Assembly: GCF_000317595.1 (NCBI RefSeq)
Contig: NZ_AEJC01000438.1
Span: forward strand, 1-35,482
Source: Streptomyces ipomoeae 91-03
Lineage (GTDB): Bacteria > Actinomycetota > Actinomycetes > Streptomycetales > Streptomycetaceae
DNA: 35,482 nucleotides
Reading direction: 5' to 3'
In this document: positions 1-7,280 of the stretch, piece by piece
How the letters are laid out: each line of letters begins with the position of its first letter
How positions within the stretch are numbered: position 1 is the first letter of the stretch
The notes under the pieces: generated by a model
What the model was told of the DNA's origin: nothing
The model's input: the letters and a program-made list of their open reading frames with translations, nothing else
Databases searched by the model: none
Program-made: the position numbers and the translations under genes

Positions 1-449
1 CGACCGCCACGGACGTGCCCTCCGCCCGTGCGGTGCTCCAGCGGTACGCGGACATGCGCGCCGCCGACACCGGCTCCCTGCACGGCATCTGGCTCGACGG
101 GAAGCTCGTCGGCGGCGTCCTCTTCCTCAACTTCGACGCGGAGAACGCCAACTGCGAGGTCGGGTGCTGGCTCGAACCCGCCGGTACGGGGCGGGGGCTG
201 GTCACGCGCGCGATGCGGATCCTGATCGACTGGGCGGTCGACGTACGCGGCATCCACCGGGTCGAGTGGATCGCGGCCTCCGGGAACCGGCCCAGCCTGA
301 ACGTGGCCCGGCGGCTGGGGATGTCCCGCGACGGGGTGCAGCGCGAGAGGTATCCCCACCGAGGGGTCCGGCACGACTTGGAGATATGGTCCGTTCTGGC
401 GCCCGAATGGCGTGCGGCACGCGCCCGCAGCGCCCGCGACGATCATTAA
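1..449 (+). CDS. GNAT-family N-acetyltransferase, RimJ/RimL-like, 5'-truncated
   Basis: The reading frame is open from the first bases of the window, so the true start lies upstream. What remains is the C-terminal two thirds of a GNAT acetyltransferase. A strand reading GVLFLNFDAENANCEVGCWL is followed by the acetyl-CoA pyrophosphate-binding loop (PAGTGRGLVTRAMRILIDWA), then the ASGNRPSLNVARRLGM segment typical of the RimJ/RimL (Acetyltransf_3) branch. That branch acetylates protein N-termini or small amines using acetyl-CoA in the cytoplasm; the substrate here cannot be told. The gene ends tail-to-tail with the DUF3145 gene, 26 nt away. The family call is firm, but a specific ribosomal-protein role would be a guess. 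Confidence 0.85.
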   Translation, partial: TATDVPSARAVLQRYADMRAADTGSLHGIWLDGKLVGGVLFLNFDAENANCEVGCWLEPAGTGRGLVTRAMRILIDWAVDVRGIHRVEWIAASGNRPSLNVARRLGMSRDGVQRERYPHRGVRHDLEIWSVLAPEWRAARARSARDDH

Positions 450-475
450 GAGCCTTCAGCCATGCTGAGCAGCCG

Positions 476-970
476 TCACACCACCTGGTGCAGCCAGCGG
501 ACCGGGGCGCCCTCTCCCGCGTAGCGGAACGGCTCCAACTCGTCGTCCCAGGGCTTGCCCAGGAGCTTGGCGATCTCCGCTTCCAGGTCCGTTTCACCGT
601 GCTGAGACCTCGTCAGAGCGGCGCGCAGGCGGTCCTCCGGGATCAGGATGTCGCCGTGGATGCCCGTGACCGCGTGGAAGATGCCCAGGTCGGGGGTGCA
701 GCTGTAGCGTTCGCCCTCGGCTGTGGCGCAGGGTTCGGCGGTCACTTCGAAGCGGAGGAGGTGCCAGCCGCGCAGTGCGGACGCGAGCTTGGAGGCGGTG
801 CCGGCCTGGCCCTGCCAGGAGAACTCGGAGCGCCAGGTGCCCGGCGCGGCCGGCTGGCGGATCCAGTCGAGGTTCACCCGCGTCCCGAGGACACCCGCGA
901 CGGCCCACTCGACGTGCGGGCACAGCGCACGCGGCGCGGAGTGCACGTACAGAACTCCACGTGTCGTCAC
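476..970 (-). CDS. DUF3145 family protein (actinobacterial, unknown function)
   Basis: The 164-aa product matches from memory the well-conserved actinobacterial DUF3145 family: the N-terminus TTRGVLYVHSAPRALCPHVE, the centre WRSEFSWQGQAGTASKLASA, and the end KPWDDELEPFRYAGEGAPVR. The reading frame is open 8 codons further upstream (to 994), but the GTG at 970 has a GGAGG Shine-Dalgarno 5 nt before it and gives the family's usual N-terminus, so it is preferred. No signal peptide or membrane segment is visible, so it is probably cytoplasmic. In other Streptomyces I recall this family lying close to the fatty-acid synthase genes; those genes are not in this window. No biochemical function is assigned to the family. 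Confidence 0.9.
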   Translation of the reverse strand: MTTRGVLYVHSAPRALCPHVEWAVAGVLGTRVNLDWIRQPAAPGTWRSEFSWQGQAGTASKLASALRGWHLLRFEVTAEPCATAEGERYSCTPDLGIFHAVTGIHGDILIPEDRLRAALTRSQHGETDLEAEIAKLLGKPWDDELEPFRYAGEGAPVRWLHQVV

Positions 971-1353
971 CGGGGCCTCCACAGAGCAGGACATCTTGTT
1001 GTTGGGCGGAGCGGCCGTGGCGGAGCAGCCACGTGGCGAGGCTACCGTGCGGCGGGGCAGGGAGTGTGACGTACCGTCGGAGCCAGCGCCGGGAACGAGC
1101 CCGGTTTCACCCGGCGGGACGCGTCTCTGCCTCTCGGCTGGGGTCCGGTCCGCGGCGCGGCCGCCGATCGGAATCGCATCCCCCGGGAAGACACAGCCAC
1201 CCGAGGTGACGCTCGGGGGGATCGAACAGTTCCATCCTGCGTCACATCCGTCCCTTTTTTACGTGTCAGGGCCGTCTTGTCTCCCCGTCGGGAACTCTCA
1301 TGCGTTGTCATGGGTGGGGACTCGCACGTGTACGACCGAAGAGGGGACCAAGG
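971..1353. promoter_or_regulatory. Divergent intergenic region between DUF3145 and SGNH lipoprotein genes
   Basis: This 383-bp gap holds no convincing gene and must contain both divergent promoters. Two inverted repeats are visible. One is CGCCGGG (1087-1093) with CCCGGCG (1110-1116). The other is GTGACGC (1206-1212) with GCGTCAC (1239-1245), followed by a T6 run at 1255-1260. They could be leader structures or operators; I could not match either to a known riboswitch. Confidence 0.4.
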
Positions 1354-2259
1354 ATGCGGAAGCGACGGCACCGTTCGAGGGCGGGGGTCGGTGCCGTCCT
1401 GGCGGCGGTCCTGCTGGGTACCGCCGCGTGTGACGCCAGTGGTGGCAGCTCCTCCGGGCCCGAGGCCACCGAGGCGAAGTCCCGGCCCACCGTGAAGCCC
1501 ACGCCGACGCCGGCCTGGGACACCACCCCGGAGTCGCTCGCGGCCGTCGGTGACTCCATCACCCGTGGCTTCGACGCGTGCCAGGTGCTGTCCGACTGCC
1601 CCGAGGTGTCCTGGGCCACCGGCAGCGACGCCTCGGTCGACAGTCTCGCCGTACGGCTGCTGGGCGCGTCGGGCGCCGTCGAGCGGAGCTGGAACTACGC
1701 GGTCACCGGGGCCCGGATGGCCGATCTGCCGAGCCAGATGGCGCGGGCGGCGACCCGCAGGCCCGAGTTGGTCACCGTGATGATCGGTGCGAACGACGCG
1801 TGCCGTGCGACCGTCGACGCCATGACCCCCGTCGCCGACTTCCGTGCCGACTTCGAGGACGCGATGGCCTCCCTGCGGGACGCGCTGCCCAAGACGCAGG
1901 TGTTCGTGGCGAGCGTGCCCGATCTGAAGCGGCTGTGGTCCGAGGGCCGTACGAACCCGGTCGGCAAGCAGGTCTGGAAGCTCGGCATCTGCCCGTCCAT
2001 GCTGGCCGAACCCGATGTGATGACCGCCGCGGCGACCGAGCGGCGCGACGCCGTGCAGGACCGGGTGGAGGCCTACAACGACGTCCTCCGTGATGTGTGC
2101 GCCAAGGACCGCTACTGCCGCTACGACGGGGACGCCGTCTTCGACTACCGCTTCGGGCAGAAGCAGCTCAGCCAGTGGGACTGGTTCCATCCGAGCGTGG
2201 ACGGGCAGGCCCGGCTGGCGGAGATCGCGTATCGGGTGGTGAGCGGGAAGGGCGTGTGA
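1354..2259 (+). CDS. Secreted SGNH/GDSL-type hydrolase, putative lipoprotein
   Basis: This 301-aa exported esterase/lipase-like protein starts at ATG 1354, preceded by GAGGGG 7 nt upstream; an in-frame ATG at 1300 lacks a ribosome site and would bury the signal peptide. The N-terminus has a basic stretch (RKRRHRSR), a hydrophobic core (VGAVLAAVLLG) and Cys26 in TAAC, a loose lipobox without the usual Leu at -3, so lipid attachment is likely but unproven. A Thr/Pro-rich linker follows. Family blocks are clear: AVGDSITRGF with nucleophile Ser68, GANDACR (Gly and Asn of the oxyanion hole), and DWFHPS with Asp276 and His279. Extra cysteines suggest disulfides outside the cell. Substrate unknown. 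galM follows 15 nt downstream on the same strand. Confidence 0.85.
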   Translation: MRKRRHRSRAGVGAVLAAVLLGTAACDASGGSSSGPEATEAKSRPTVKPTPTPAWDTTPESLAAVGDSITRGFDACQVLSDCPEVSWATGSDASVDSLAVRLLGASGAVERSWNYAVTGARMADLPSQMARAATRRPELVTVMIGANDACRATVDAMTPVADFRADFEDAMASLRDALPKTQVFVASVPDLKRLWSEGRTNPVGKQVWKLGICPSMLAEPDVMTAAATERRDAVQDRVEAYNDVLRDVCAKDRYCRYDGDAVFDYRFGQKQLSQWDWFHPSVDGQARLAEIAYRVVSGKGV

Positions 2260-2274
2260 CCTAGGGTTTCGTTC

Positions 2275-3261
2275 ATGAGCGAACTTTTCGGCACACTTTC
2301 CGACGGCACGCCTGTTCATCGCTGGACGCTGGAGCGGGGCGGCACGCGGGTGCGCGTCCTGACGTACGGCGGGATCGTGCAGTCGGTCGAGGTCCCCGAC
2401 CGTGCGGGGCGGGCCGTGGACGTGGTGCTGGGGTTCGCCGACCTCGACGGGTATCTGCGGAATGCCGGGCCGTTCTACGGGGCGCTCATCGGGCGGTACG
2501 CCAACCGGATCGCCCGGGGGCGGTTCACGTTGGACGGCCGGACGTACGAACTGGAGTGCAACAACCCGCCGAACTCCCTGCACGGCGGTCCACTCGGGTT
2601 CGACAAGCGGATATGGAACGCGGAGGCCGTTGAGGGCCGTTGCGGCGTACGGCTGTCGCGGGTCAGTCCGGACGGGGAGGAAGGGTTTCCCGGGCGGCTC
2701 GAGGTGTCCGCCACGTACATCCTCGACGAGGACGGTCGTGCGCTGCGGATCTCGTACGAGGCCGTCACCGACGCGCCCACCGTCGTGAACCTCACCAACC
2801 ACTCGTACTGGAATCTGGCGGGGGCCGGCTCCGGGAGTGCGGGCGGGCATGAGCTGCGGATCGACGCGTCCCGGGTCACCCCCGTGGACGCCGACCTCAT
2901 TCCTACGGGTGAGTTGACCTCGGTGGAGGGGACTCGGTTCGACTTTCGGGTGGGTCGGGAGGTGGGGGCCGGGTATGACCACAACTTCGTGCTCGACAAG
3001 GGGGTCTCGGGGAGCGCCGAGGTGGTCGCGGAGCTCTTCGAGCCGGGGTCGGGTCGGGTGTTGAGCGTGGCCACCACCGAGCCGGGGATGCAGTTGTACA
3101 CGGCGGATCATCTGGAGGGGCCGTTCGGGCCCGGGGACGGGATCGCGTTGGAGACGCAGCACTTTCCCGACTCGCCCAACCGGCCGCAGTTCCCTGGTAC
3201 GGAGCTGTGGCCGGGCGGCGTGTATCGGTCGGAGACCGTTTATGGGTTCGGGGTGCGTTAG
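2275..3261 (+). CDS. galM: Aldose 1-epimerase (mutarotase)
   Basis: This 328-aa cytoplasmic enzyme interconverts the alpha and beta anomers of galactose, glucose and related sugars. Family landmarks are present: the N-terminal TYGGIVQSVEVPDR strand, GRYANRIARGRF, NNPPNSLHGG, NLTNHSYWNL with catalytic His176, and IALETQHFPDSPN with catalytic Glu293. Length is normal for the family. The start has no clear Shine-Dalgarno, but a TAGGGT -10-like hexamer at 2262-2267 lies 7 nt before the ATG, so it may have its own leaderless promoter inside the end of the upstream operon. It converges with the GH3 glycosidase gene, suggesting a small sugar-metabolism neighbourhood. Confidence 0.92.
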   Translation: MSELFGTLSDGTPVHRWTLERGGTRVRVLTYGGIVQSVEVPDRAGRAVDVVLGFADLDGYLRNAGPFYGALIGRYANRIARGRFTLDGRTYELECNNPPNSLHGGPLGFDKRIWNAEAVEGRCGVRLSRVSPDGEEGFPGRLEVSATYILDEDGRALRISYEAVTDAPTVVNLTNHSYWNLAGAGSGSAGGHELRIDASRVTPVDADLIPTGELTSVEGTRFDFRVGREVGAGYDHNFVLDKGVSGSAEVVAELFEPGSGRVLSVATTEPGMQLYTADHLEGPFGPGDGIALETQHFPDSPNRPQFPGTELWPGGVYRSETVYGFGVR

Positions 3262-3287
3262 GGGTTGTCGGTCGGCTGCGGGACGGT

Positions 3288-3306
3288 GGGGGCTGGTCGC
3301 GCCCCC
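3288..3306. terminator. Bidirectional terminator between galM and GH3 gene
   Basis: A perfect hairpin, GGGGGC (3288-3293) and GCCCCC (3301-3306) with a 7-nt loop, sits in the 60-bp gap between two convergent stop codons. It has no U-tract, as is common for Streptomyces terminators. Confidence 0.6.
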
Positions 3307-3321
3307 GAGCTTGTCGTCGCC

Positions 3322-5772
3322 CTACGGGGCCTCGATCGTCACCGTGACGCGGCGGTCCTCGATCGAGCGGCCTGCCTCCACCTCGTACGAACCCTTCGCC
3401 CGCACCCAGGAGTTGGTCGTCTCGTCCCACGTCTCGAAGGCTCGGCGCGGTAGTTCGACGACCACCTCTGCCGTTTCGCCGGGGGCCACCTCGGCGCTGC
3501 CGAAGCCTGCCAGCCAGCGGGTGGGGCGGTCGGGGTCCGGGGTGGTGGGGGTCAGGTAGAGCTGGACGACCTCGCGGCCCGGCCTGTCGCCCGTGTTGCG
3601 GACGCGGACCCGTGCCGTCGTGCCGCCCTCCGTGATCTCGATGGACTCGTAGGTCCAGTCGGTGTAGCCGAGGCCGTGGCCGAAGGGGTACGACGGGGTC
3701 CTGCCCTCGCGCTCCCAGGCCCGGTAGCCGATGAACACGTCCTCGGTGTAGGGGAGTTCGCCGTTCGCGGGGATCACCCGGGTGACCGGGGCGTCCGGGA
3801 GCGAGCCCCAGGTGGTGGGGAGGCGTCCGCCCGGTTCATGGGTGCCGGTGAGGACGTCGGCCAGGGCCGCGCCGCCCTCCTGGCCGGGGAACCAGCTCAG
3901 CAGGATCGCGGCTACGTCGTCGCGCCACGGCAGTTCCACCGGGGAGCCGGAGTTGACGATCACCACGGTGTTGGGGTTGGCGGCGGCCACGGCTCGGACC
4001 AGGTCGTCCTGGCGGCCGGGGAGGTGGAGGTCCTTGCGGTCGAAGCCCTCGGACTCGACCCGCTCCGTGGTGGCCACGACCACCACCGCCGTGTCGGCGG
4101 CTCGGGCGGTCTCGACCGCCTCGGCGATCAGGTCGTCGGGGTAGCGCCGGGGCTCCTGGTGGCAGAAGGCGAAGGAGATGACCTTGAACGCGACGTCCTC
4201 GGGGAACTCGACGACATGGGCCAGGGAGACCTCCACAGGCCGGCCCGTGGTGAGTTCGACCTGGGCGCGGGATACCGGGGCGCCGAAGAACGAGACGAAG
4301 GGGTCGTCCTTGTCGGTGCTCTGGACGTCGTCGAAGTGGGTCGTGCCGTCGACGGTGAGCCGGAAGGCGCCGAGGCCCTTGATGCCGAAGGTGTGGATGC
4401 CGGTGTCGCGCGGGGTGAAGGTACCGGTCAGCTCGACGGTGTGGAGGGTGTCGTGGGTGACGCCCTCGGGGAGGTCCGAACCCATCCACTGGACCTGACC
4501 GTTGGGGGCTGAGGCCGTGCCGATGACATGGCCCTGCGTGTCGCGGCAGATCGCGCGGAGCGTGAACCCCTTGTCGGCCACGGCCAGTTCGGTGTTCGGA
4601 TCGGCGCCGACGGCGTACGTCAGGGTGCCCTCGGGGAGGGCGGCGGTCAGGCCGTCGAGGGGGGAGACGATCCGGGCGGGGAAGACCGTGGCGGAGCCGC
4701 CGCCGAGGACTCGGGCGTCCCGGGCCGCGGCGCCGATCAACGCCACCGTGCCGCCCGGCCGCAGGGGCAGGGCGGCGCGCTCGTTGCGTACGAGGACGAA
4801 GGAGCGGCGGGCGATCTCGCGGGCCAGGGCCTCGCCGTCGACCGGCGCGGGCGGTTCGGCCACCACCGGGTCGGCGCCCTCCAGGATGCCGACGCGGGCG
4901 GCGAGACGCAGGACCCGGCGTACCGCCTCGTCGACCTTGGCCTCCTCGACCTCGCCCGCGCGTACGGCGGCGGCCAGGGCCTCGCCGTAGACGGTGACGG
5001 GGCCGGGCATGGCGACGTCGAGGCCGCCGTTGATGGCGCCGGTGGTGGAGCGGGCGGCCAGCCAGTCGGAGACGTTGAAGCCGTCGAAGCCCCACTCGCC
5101 GCGCAGGACCTCGTTCACGAGGTAGTGGTGCTCGCTCATCGTGGTGCCGTTGACCGTGTTGTAGGCGGTCATGATGCCCCAGGGGTGGGCGTTCGCGACG
5201 ATCGCCTCGAAGGGGGCCAGGTACAGCTCGCGCAGGGCGCGTTCGGAGACCAGGTTGTTCACCGTGAAGCGGTCGGTCTCGGCGTCGTTGGCGACGAAGT
5301 GCTTGACCGTGGTGCCGACGCCGCCGGACTGTACGCCGTTCACATAGCCGGAGCCGATCGCGCCGGTGAGGTACGGGTCCTCGCTGTACGCCTCGAAGTG
5401 ACGGCCGCCCAGCGGGGAGCGGTGCAGGTTGACGGTGGGGGCGAGGAGGACGTGGACGCCCTTGCGGCGGGCCTCCTGGGCGAGCAGCACACCTGCCCTG
5501 CGGGCGAGTTCGGGGTCCCAGGTGGCGGCGAGGGCGGTCGGGGAGGGCAGCGCGACGGACGGGTCGTCGGCGGTCCAGCGCACCCCTCGTACGCCGATCG
5601 GGCCGTCCGACATGACCAGGGACTCCAGGCCGATCTCCGGGAGCGCGGGCAGCGTCCACATGTCCTGACCGGCGAGCAGCCGGGCCTTGGCGTCGAGGTC
5701 GAGCTTGGCGAGGGCTGCGTCGACGACGGCCTCGCGAGCGGCGTCGGCCGCGGTGGAGTGGGTGCCCGTCAT
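3322..5772 (-). CDS. Glycoside hydrolase family 3 beta-glycosidase with PA14 insert
   Basis: This 816-aa protein starts at ATG 5772 with AGGAGG 5 nt upstream; the frame extends to 5817 but without a ribosome site. Order of parts: a GH3 N-terminal barrel (about 45-300) with KHFVANDAETDR and the nucleophile Asp236 in NVSDW; the GH3 alpha/beta sandwich, interrupted by a PA14-like beta domain (about 390-510, around FTPRDTGIHTFGIKG); the rest of the sandwich (VVVVATTERVESEGFDRKDL); and a C-terminal fibronectin III-like domain (NTGDRPGREVVQLYL). No signal peptide is seen, so it probably cleaves imported beta-glucosides or related oligosaccharides in the cytoplasm. PA14-containing GH3 enzymes include macrolide-activating glucosidases, but those are secreted. 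It is divergent from a TetR gene likely to control it. Confidence 0.9.
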   Translation of the reverse strand: MTGTHSTAADAAREAVVDAALAKLDLDAKARLLAGQDMWTLPALPEIGLESLVMSDGPIGVRGVRWTADDPSVALPSPTALAATWDPELARRAGVLLAQEARRKGVHVLLAPTVNLHRSPLGGRHFEAYSEDPYLTGAIGSGYVNGVQSGGVGTTVKHFVANDAETDRFTVNNLVSERALRELYLAPFEAIVANAHPWGIMTAYNTVNGTTMSEHHYLVNEVLRGEWGFDGFNVSDWLAARSTTGAINGGLDVAMPGPVTVYGEALAAAVRAGEVEEAKVDEAVRRVLRLAARVGILEGADPVVAEPPAPVDGEALAREIARRSFVLVRNERAALPLRPGGTVALIGAAARDARVLGGGSATVFPARIVSPLDGLTAALPEGTLTYAVGADPNTELAVADKGFTLRAICRDTQGHVIGTASAPNGQVQWMGSDLPEGVTHDTLHTVELTGTFTPRDTGIHTFGIKGLGAFRLTVDGTTHFDDVQSTDKDDPFVSFFGAPVSRAQVELTTGRPVEVSLAHVVEFPEDVAFKVISFAFCHQEPRRYPDDLIAEAVETARAADTAVVVVATTERVESEGFDRKDLHLPGRQDDLVRAVAAANPNTVVIVNSGSPVELPWRDDVAAILLSWFPGQEGGAALADVLTGTHEPGGRLPTTWGSLPDAPVTRVIPANGELPYTEDVFIGYRAWEREGRTPSYPFGHGLGYTDWTYESIEITEGGTTARVRVRNTGDRPGREVVQLYLTPTTPDPDRPTRWLAGFGSAEVAPGETAEVVVELPRRAFETWDETTNSWVRAKGSYEVEAGRSIEDRRVTVTIEAP

Positions 5773-5842
5773 GGGGTCCTCCTGGACTCGGTCCGTGCGG
5801 TGCCTCTCATCGTGCACCCGTTACCTGTGGAGCGGTAGGTTT

Positions 5843-5859
5843 CGTTATCCTGCCGTTAT
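5843..5859. promoter_or_regulatory. Direct repeat CGTTAT x2, candidate operator in TetR/GH3 divergent promoter
   Basis: CGTTAT occurs at 5843-5848 and again at 5854-5859, 11 bp apart and so on the same face of the helix, in the 119-bp gap between the divergent starts. A TACGGT -10-like hexamer (5879-5884) lies 7 nt before the TetR ATG. This is the expected place for an autoregulating TetR to bind. Assignment as an operator is inference. Confidence 0.4.
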
Positions 5860-5891
5860 ATGAATCCGTGGAGATGGCGTACGGTGACGTC

Positions 5892-6455
5892 ATGAACGTC
5901 AGGCCCAGGAGTGAGGATCGGCGCGCCGAGATCGTCCGGGCCGCCCTGGAGGTGATCGCCGAGCGCGGTTACCGGGGGGCGAGCCTGGCCGCGGTGGCCG
6001 AGCGCGTCGGGCTCACCCAGCAGGGGCTGCTGCACCACTTCCCGACGAAGGAGGCGCTGCTGGTCGCCGTGCTCAAGGAACGCGACCAGTGGGACGCCGT
6101 GCCGGGCACCAAGTGGCGGATCGACCTGCTCGCCCCGCTGGTGGAGTACAACGCGATGCGGCCCGGCATCATCCAGACCTTCTCGGCACTGCTCGGCGAG
6201 AGTGTCACCGAGGGGCATCCGGCGCGCGAGTACTTCACCGAGCGGTACGAGCAGGTGCGCGCCACGATGGCGGAGGGGCTGCGCGCCGAGTACGGCGACC
6301 GCCTGCCGAACGGGCTCACCCCGGAGCGCACGGCGCCCCTGCTCGTGGCCGTGATGGACGGGTTGCAGTACCAGTGGCTGCTGGACCCGGAGTCGGTGGA
6401 CATGCCGGGGGCGTTCCGGGACTTCCTCGCGCTGCTGGGCGAGGGCCGGGGCTGA
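5892..6455 (+). CDS. TetR/AcrR-family transcriptional regulator
   Basis: This 187-aa repressor-type protein has an N-terminal TetR helix-turn-helix at about residues 10-55 (REIV-like helix, AERGYRGASLAAVAERVGLT, then QQGLLHHFPTKEALLVAVL). The remainder is a ligand-binding helical domain without recognisable specificity. In-frame GTG 5868 and ATG 5874 are possible earlier starts, but neither has a well-spaced ribosome site. ATG 5892 follows a TACGGT hexamer by 7 nt, a leaderless arrangement common in Streptomyces TetR genes, so it is preferred. Divergent placement from the GH3 glycosidase makes that gene and itself the likely targets, with a sugar or glycoside as a plausible inducer (inference). 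Confidence 0.88.
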   Translation: MNVRPRSEDRRAEIVRAALEVIAERGYRGASLAAVAERVGLTQQGLLHHFPTKEALLVAVLKERDQWDAVPGTKWRIDLLAPLVEYNAMRPGIIQTFSALLGESVTEGHPAREYFTERYEQVRATMAEGLRAEYGDRLPNGLTPERTAPLLVAVMDGLQYQWLLDPESVDMPGAFRDFLALLGEGRG

Positions 6456-6512
6456 GGGCCTGGCGCGAACCGGCCCGCCCCGTGACCCGCCCCCGGCCCG
6501 ACCTGGCCGCGG

Positions 6513-7271
6513 CTAGGGACCGGGGACTCGGCCGGGGGTGCGGCGGCCTCTGCGGGCCGAGGGGACGCAGGAGGCGATGAGCAGGGCGCTGAAGATGGGC
6601 AGGGCCAGGTAGACGGTCGCGTAGGTGGCGTCGGGGGCGGAGCAACGGCCTGACCAGCAGTCCATCAAGGAGAGGATCGTCTCGGAGCCGGTGAAGGCCA
6701 GGGTTCCGGCGAGGGCGGTCGCCAGTACGGCGTGGGCGAAGGCCAGTCCCTCGGCCCGGGGACGACGGCCCGTCAGGATCGCCAGGACGATCTGTGCGCC
6801 GGTCACGACGAACAGACCGAGGGCGCCCACTCCGGCGAGTCCGAGATGGACCAGCACCGCCATGAGGCAGAGGCCCCAGAGTGCGCCTTGGCCCACTGTG
6901 CGGCGTAGTTCGCGGCGTGCGCCGGGGTTCGGGACCAGGGCCTGGCCCAGCAGGGAGAGCACGGCCGCGAGGGTCGCGGCGCAGACCAGGTACGGGGCCC
7001 TGACCGCCGCGTGCGTCACGGCTCCCAGGACGAAGGACACGATCTCCGGTGTGCTCCGGCCCATGAGGGCGGCCATCAGCGCCTGGGTGACCATCAGTTC
7101 CATCAGCCAGAAGAGGACGCCGCCGAAGAGCAGGGCCAGGGCCGCCGCGAGTGCGCACAGCGTCAGGACTCCCCCGTGGTGGTCAACTTCCCTTGGCGGA
7201 ACGGGGTGGCGTCTCTGGGCGGACATGGTCGAACAAGGGTCGACGCCTCGTCCCAGCGGCGCCTCTTCCAC
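6513..7271 (-). CDS. Integral membrane protein of unknown function
   Basis: I do not recognise a family. The 252-aa product has about five to six hydrophobic spans: roughly residues 36-60, 80-112 (possibly two), 128-165 (probably two), 175-195 and 215-236. There is one cysteine pair in a polar loop (DCWSGRCSAP), probably extracytoplasmic, and an Arg-rich C-terminus. The GTG at 7271 has AGGAA 8 nt upstream; ATG 7226 is a credible alternative that would remove 15 residues. The start lies only 9 bp from the end of the transposon relic, so the insertion may have displaced its original promoter or upstream sequence. Confidence 0.65.
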   Translation of the reverse strand: MEEAPLGRGVDPCSTMSAQRRHPVPPREVDHHGGVLTLCALAAALALLFGGVLFWLMELMVTQALMAALMGRSTPEIVSFVLGAVTHAAVRAPYLVCAATLAAVLSLLGQALVPNPGARRELRRTVGQGALWGLCLMAVLVHLGLAGVGALGLFVVTGAQIVLAILTGRRPRAEGLAFAHAVLATALAGTLAFTGSETILSLMDCWSGRCSAPDATYATVYLALPIFSALLIASCVPSARRGRRTPGRVPGP

Positions 7272-7280
7272 TTACCGTTC

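Noticed and set aside
1081..1260. Possible c-di-AMP or cobalamin riboswitch before the SGNH lipoprotein gene
   Set aside because: Hairpins are present, but I could not match the conserved core sequences of either class.
1042..3162. Long minus-strand open frame opposite the SGNH lipoprotein and galM genes
   Set aside because: It is a GC-rich antisense shadow: Arg/Pro/Gly-rich, with no domain pattern, overlapping two well-supported genes. Similar long frames opposite the GH3, pyroglutamyl-peptidase-like and PKS genes were dropped for the same reason.
3322..5772. GH3 enzyme as a macrolide self-resistance glucosidase of the PKS cluster
   Set aside because: It has no signal peptide, has its own TetR and galM as neighbours, is about 10 kb from the cluster, and no glycosyltransferase is seen in the window.
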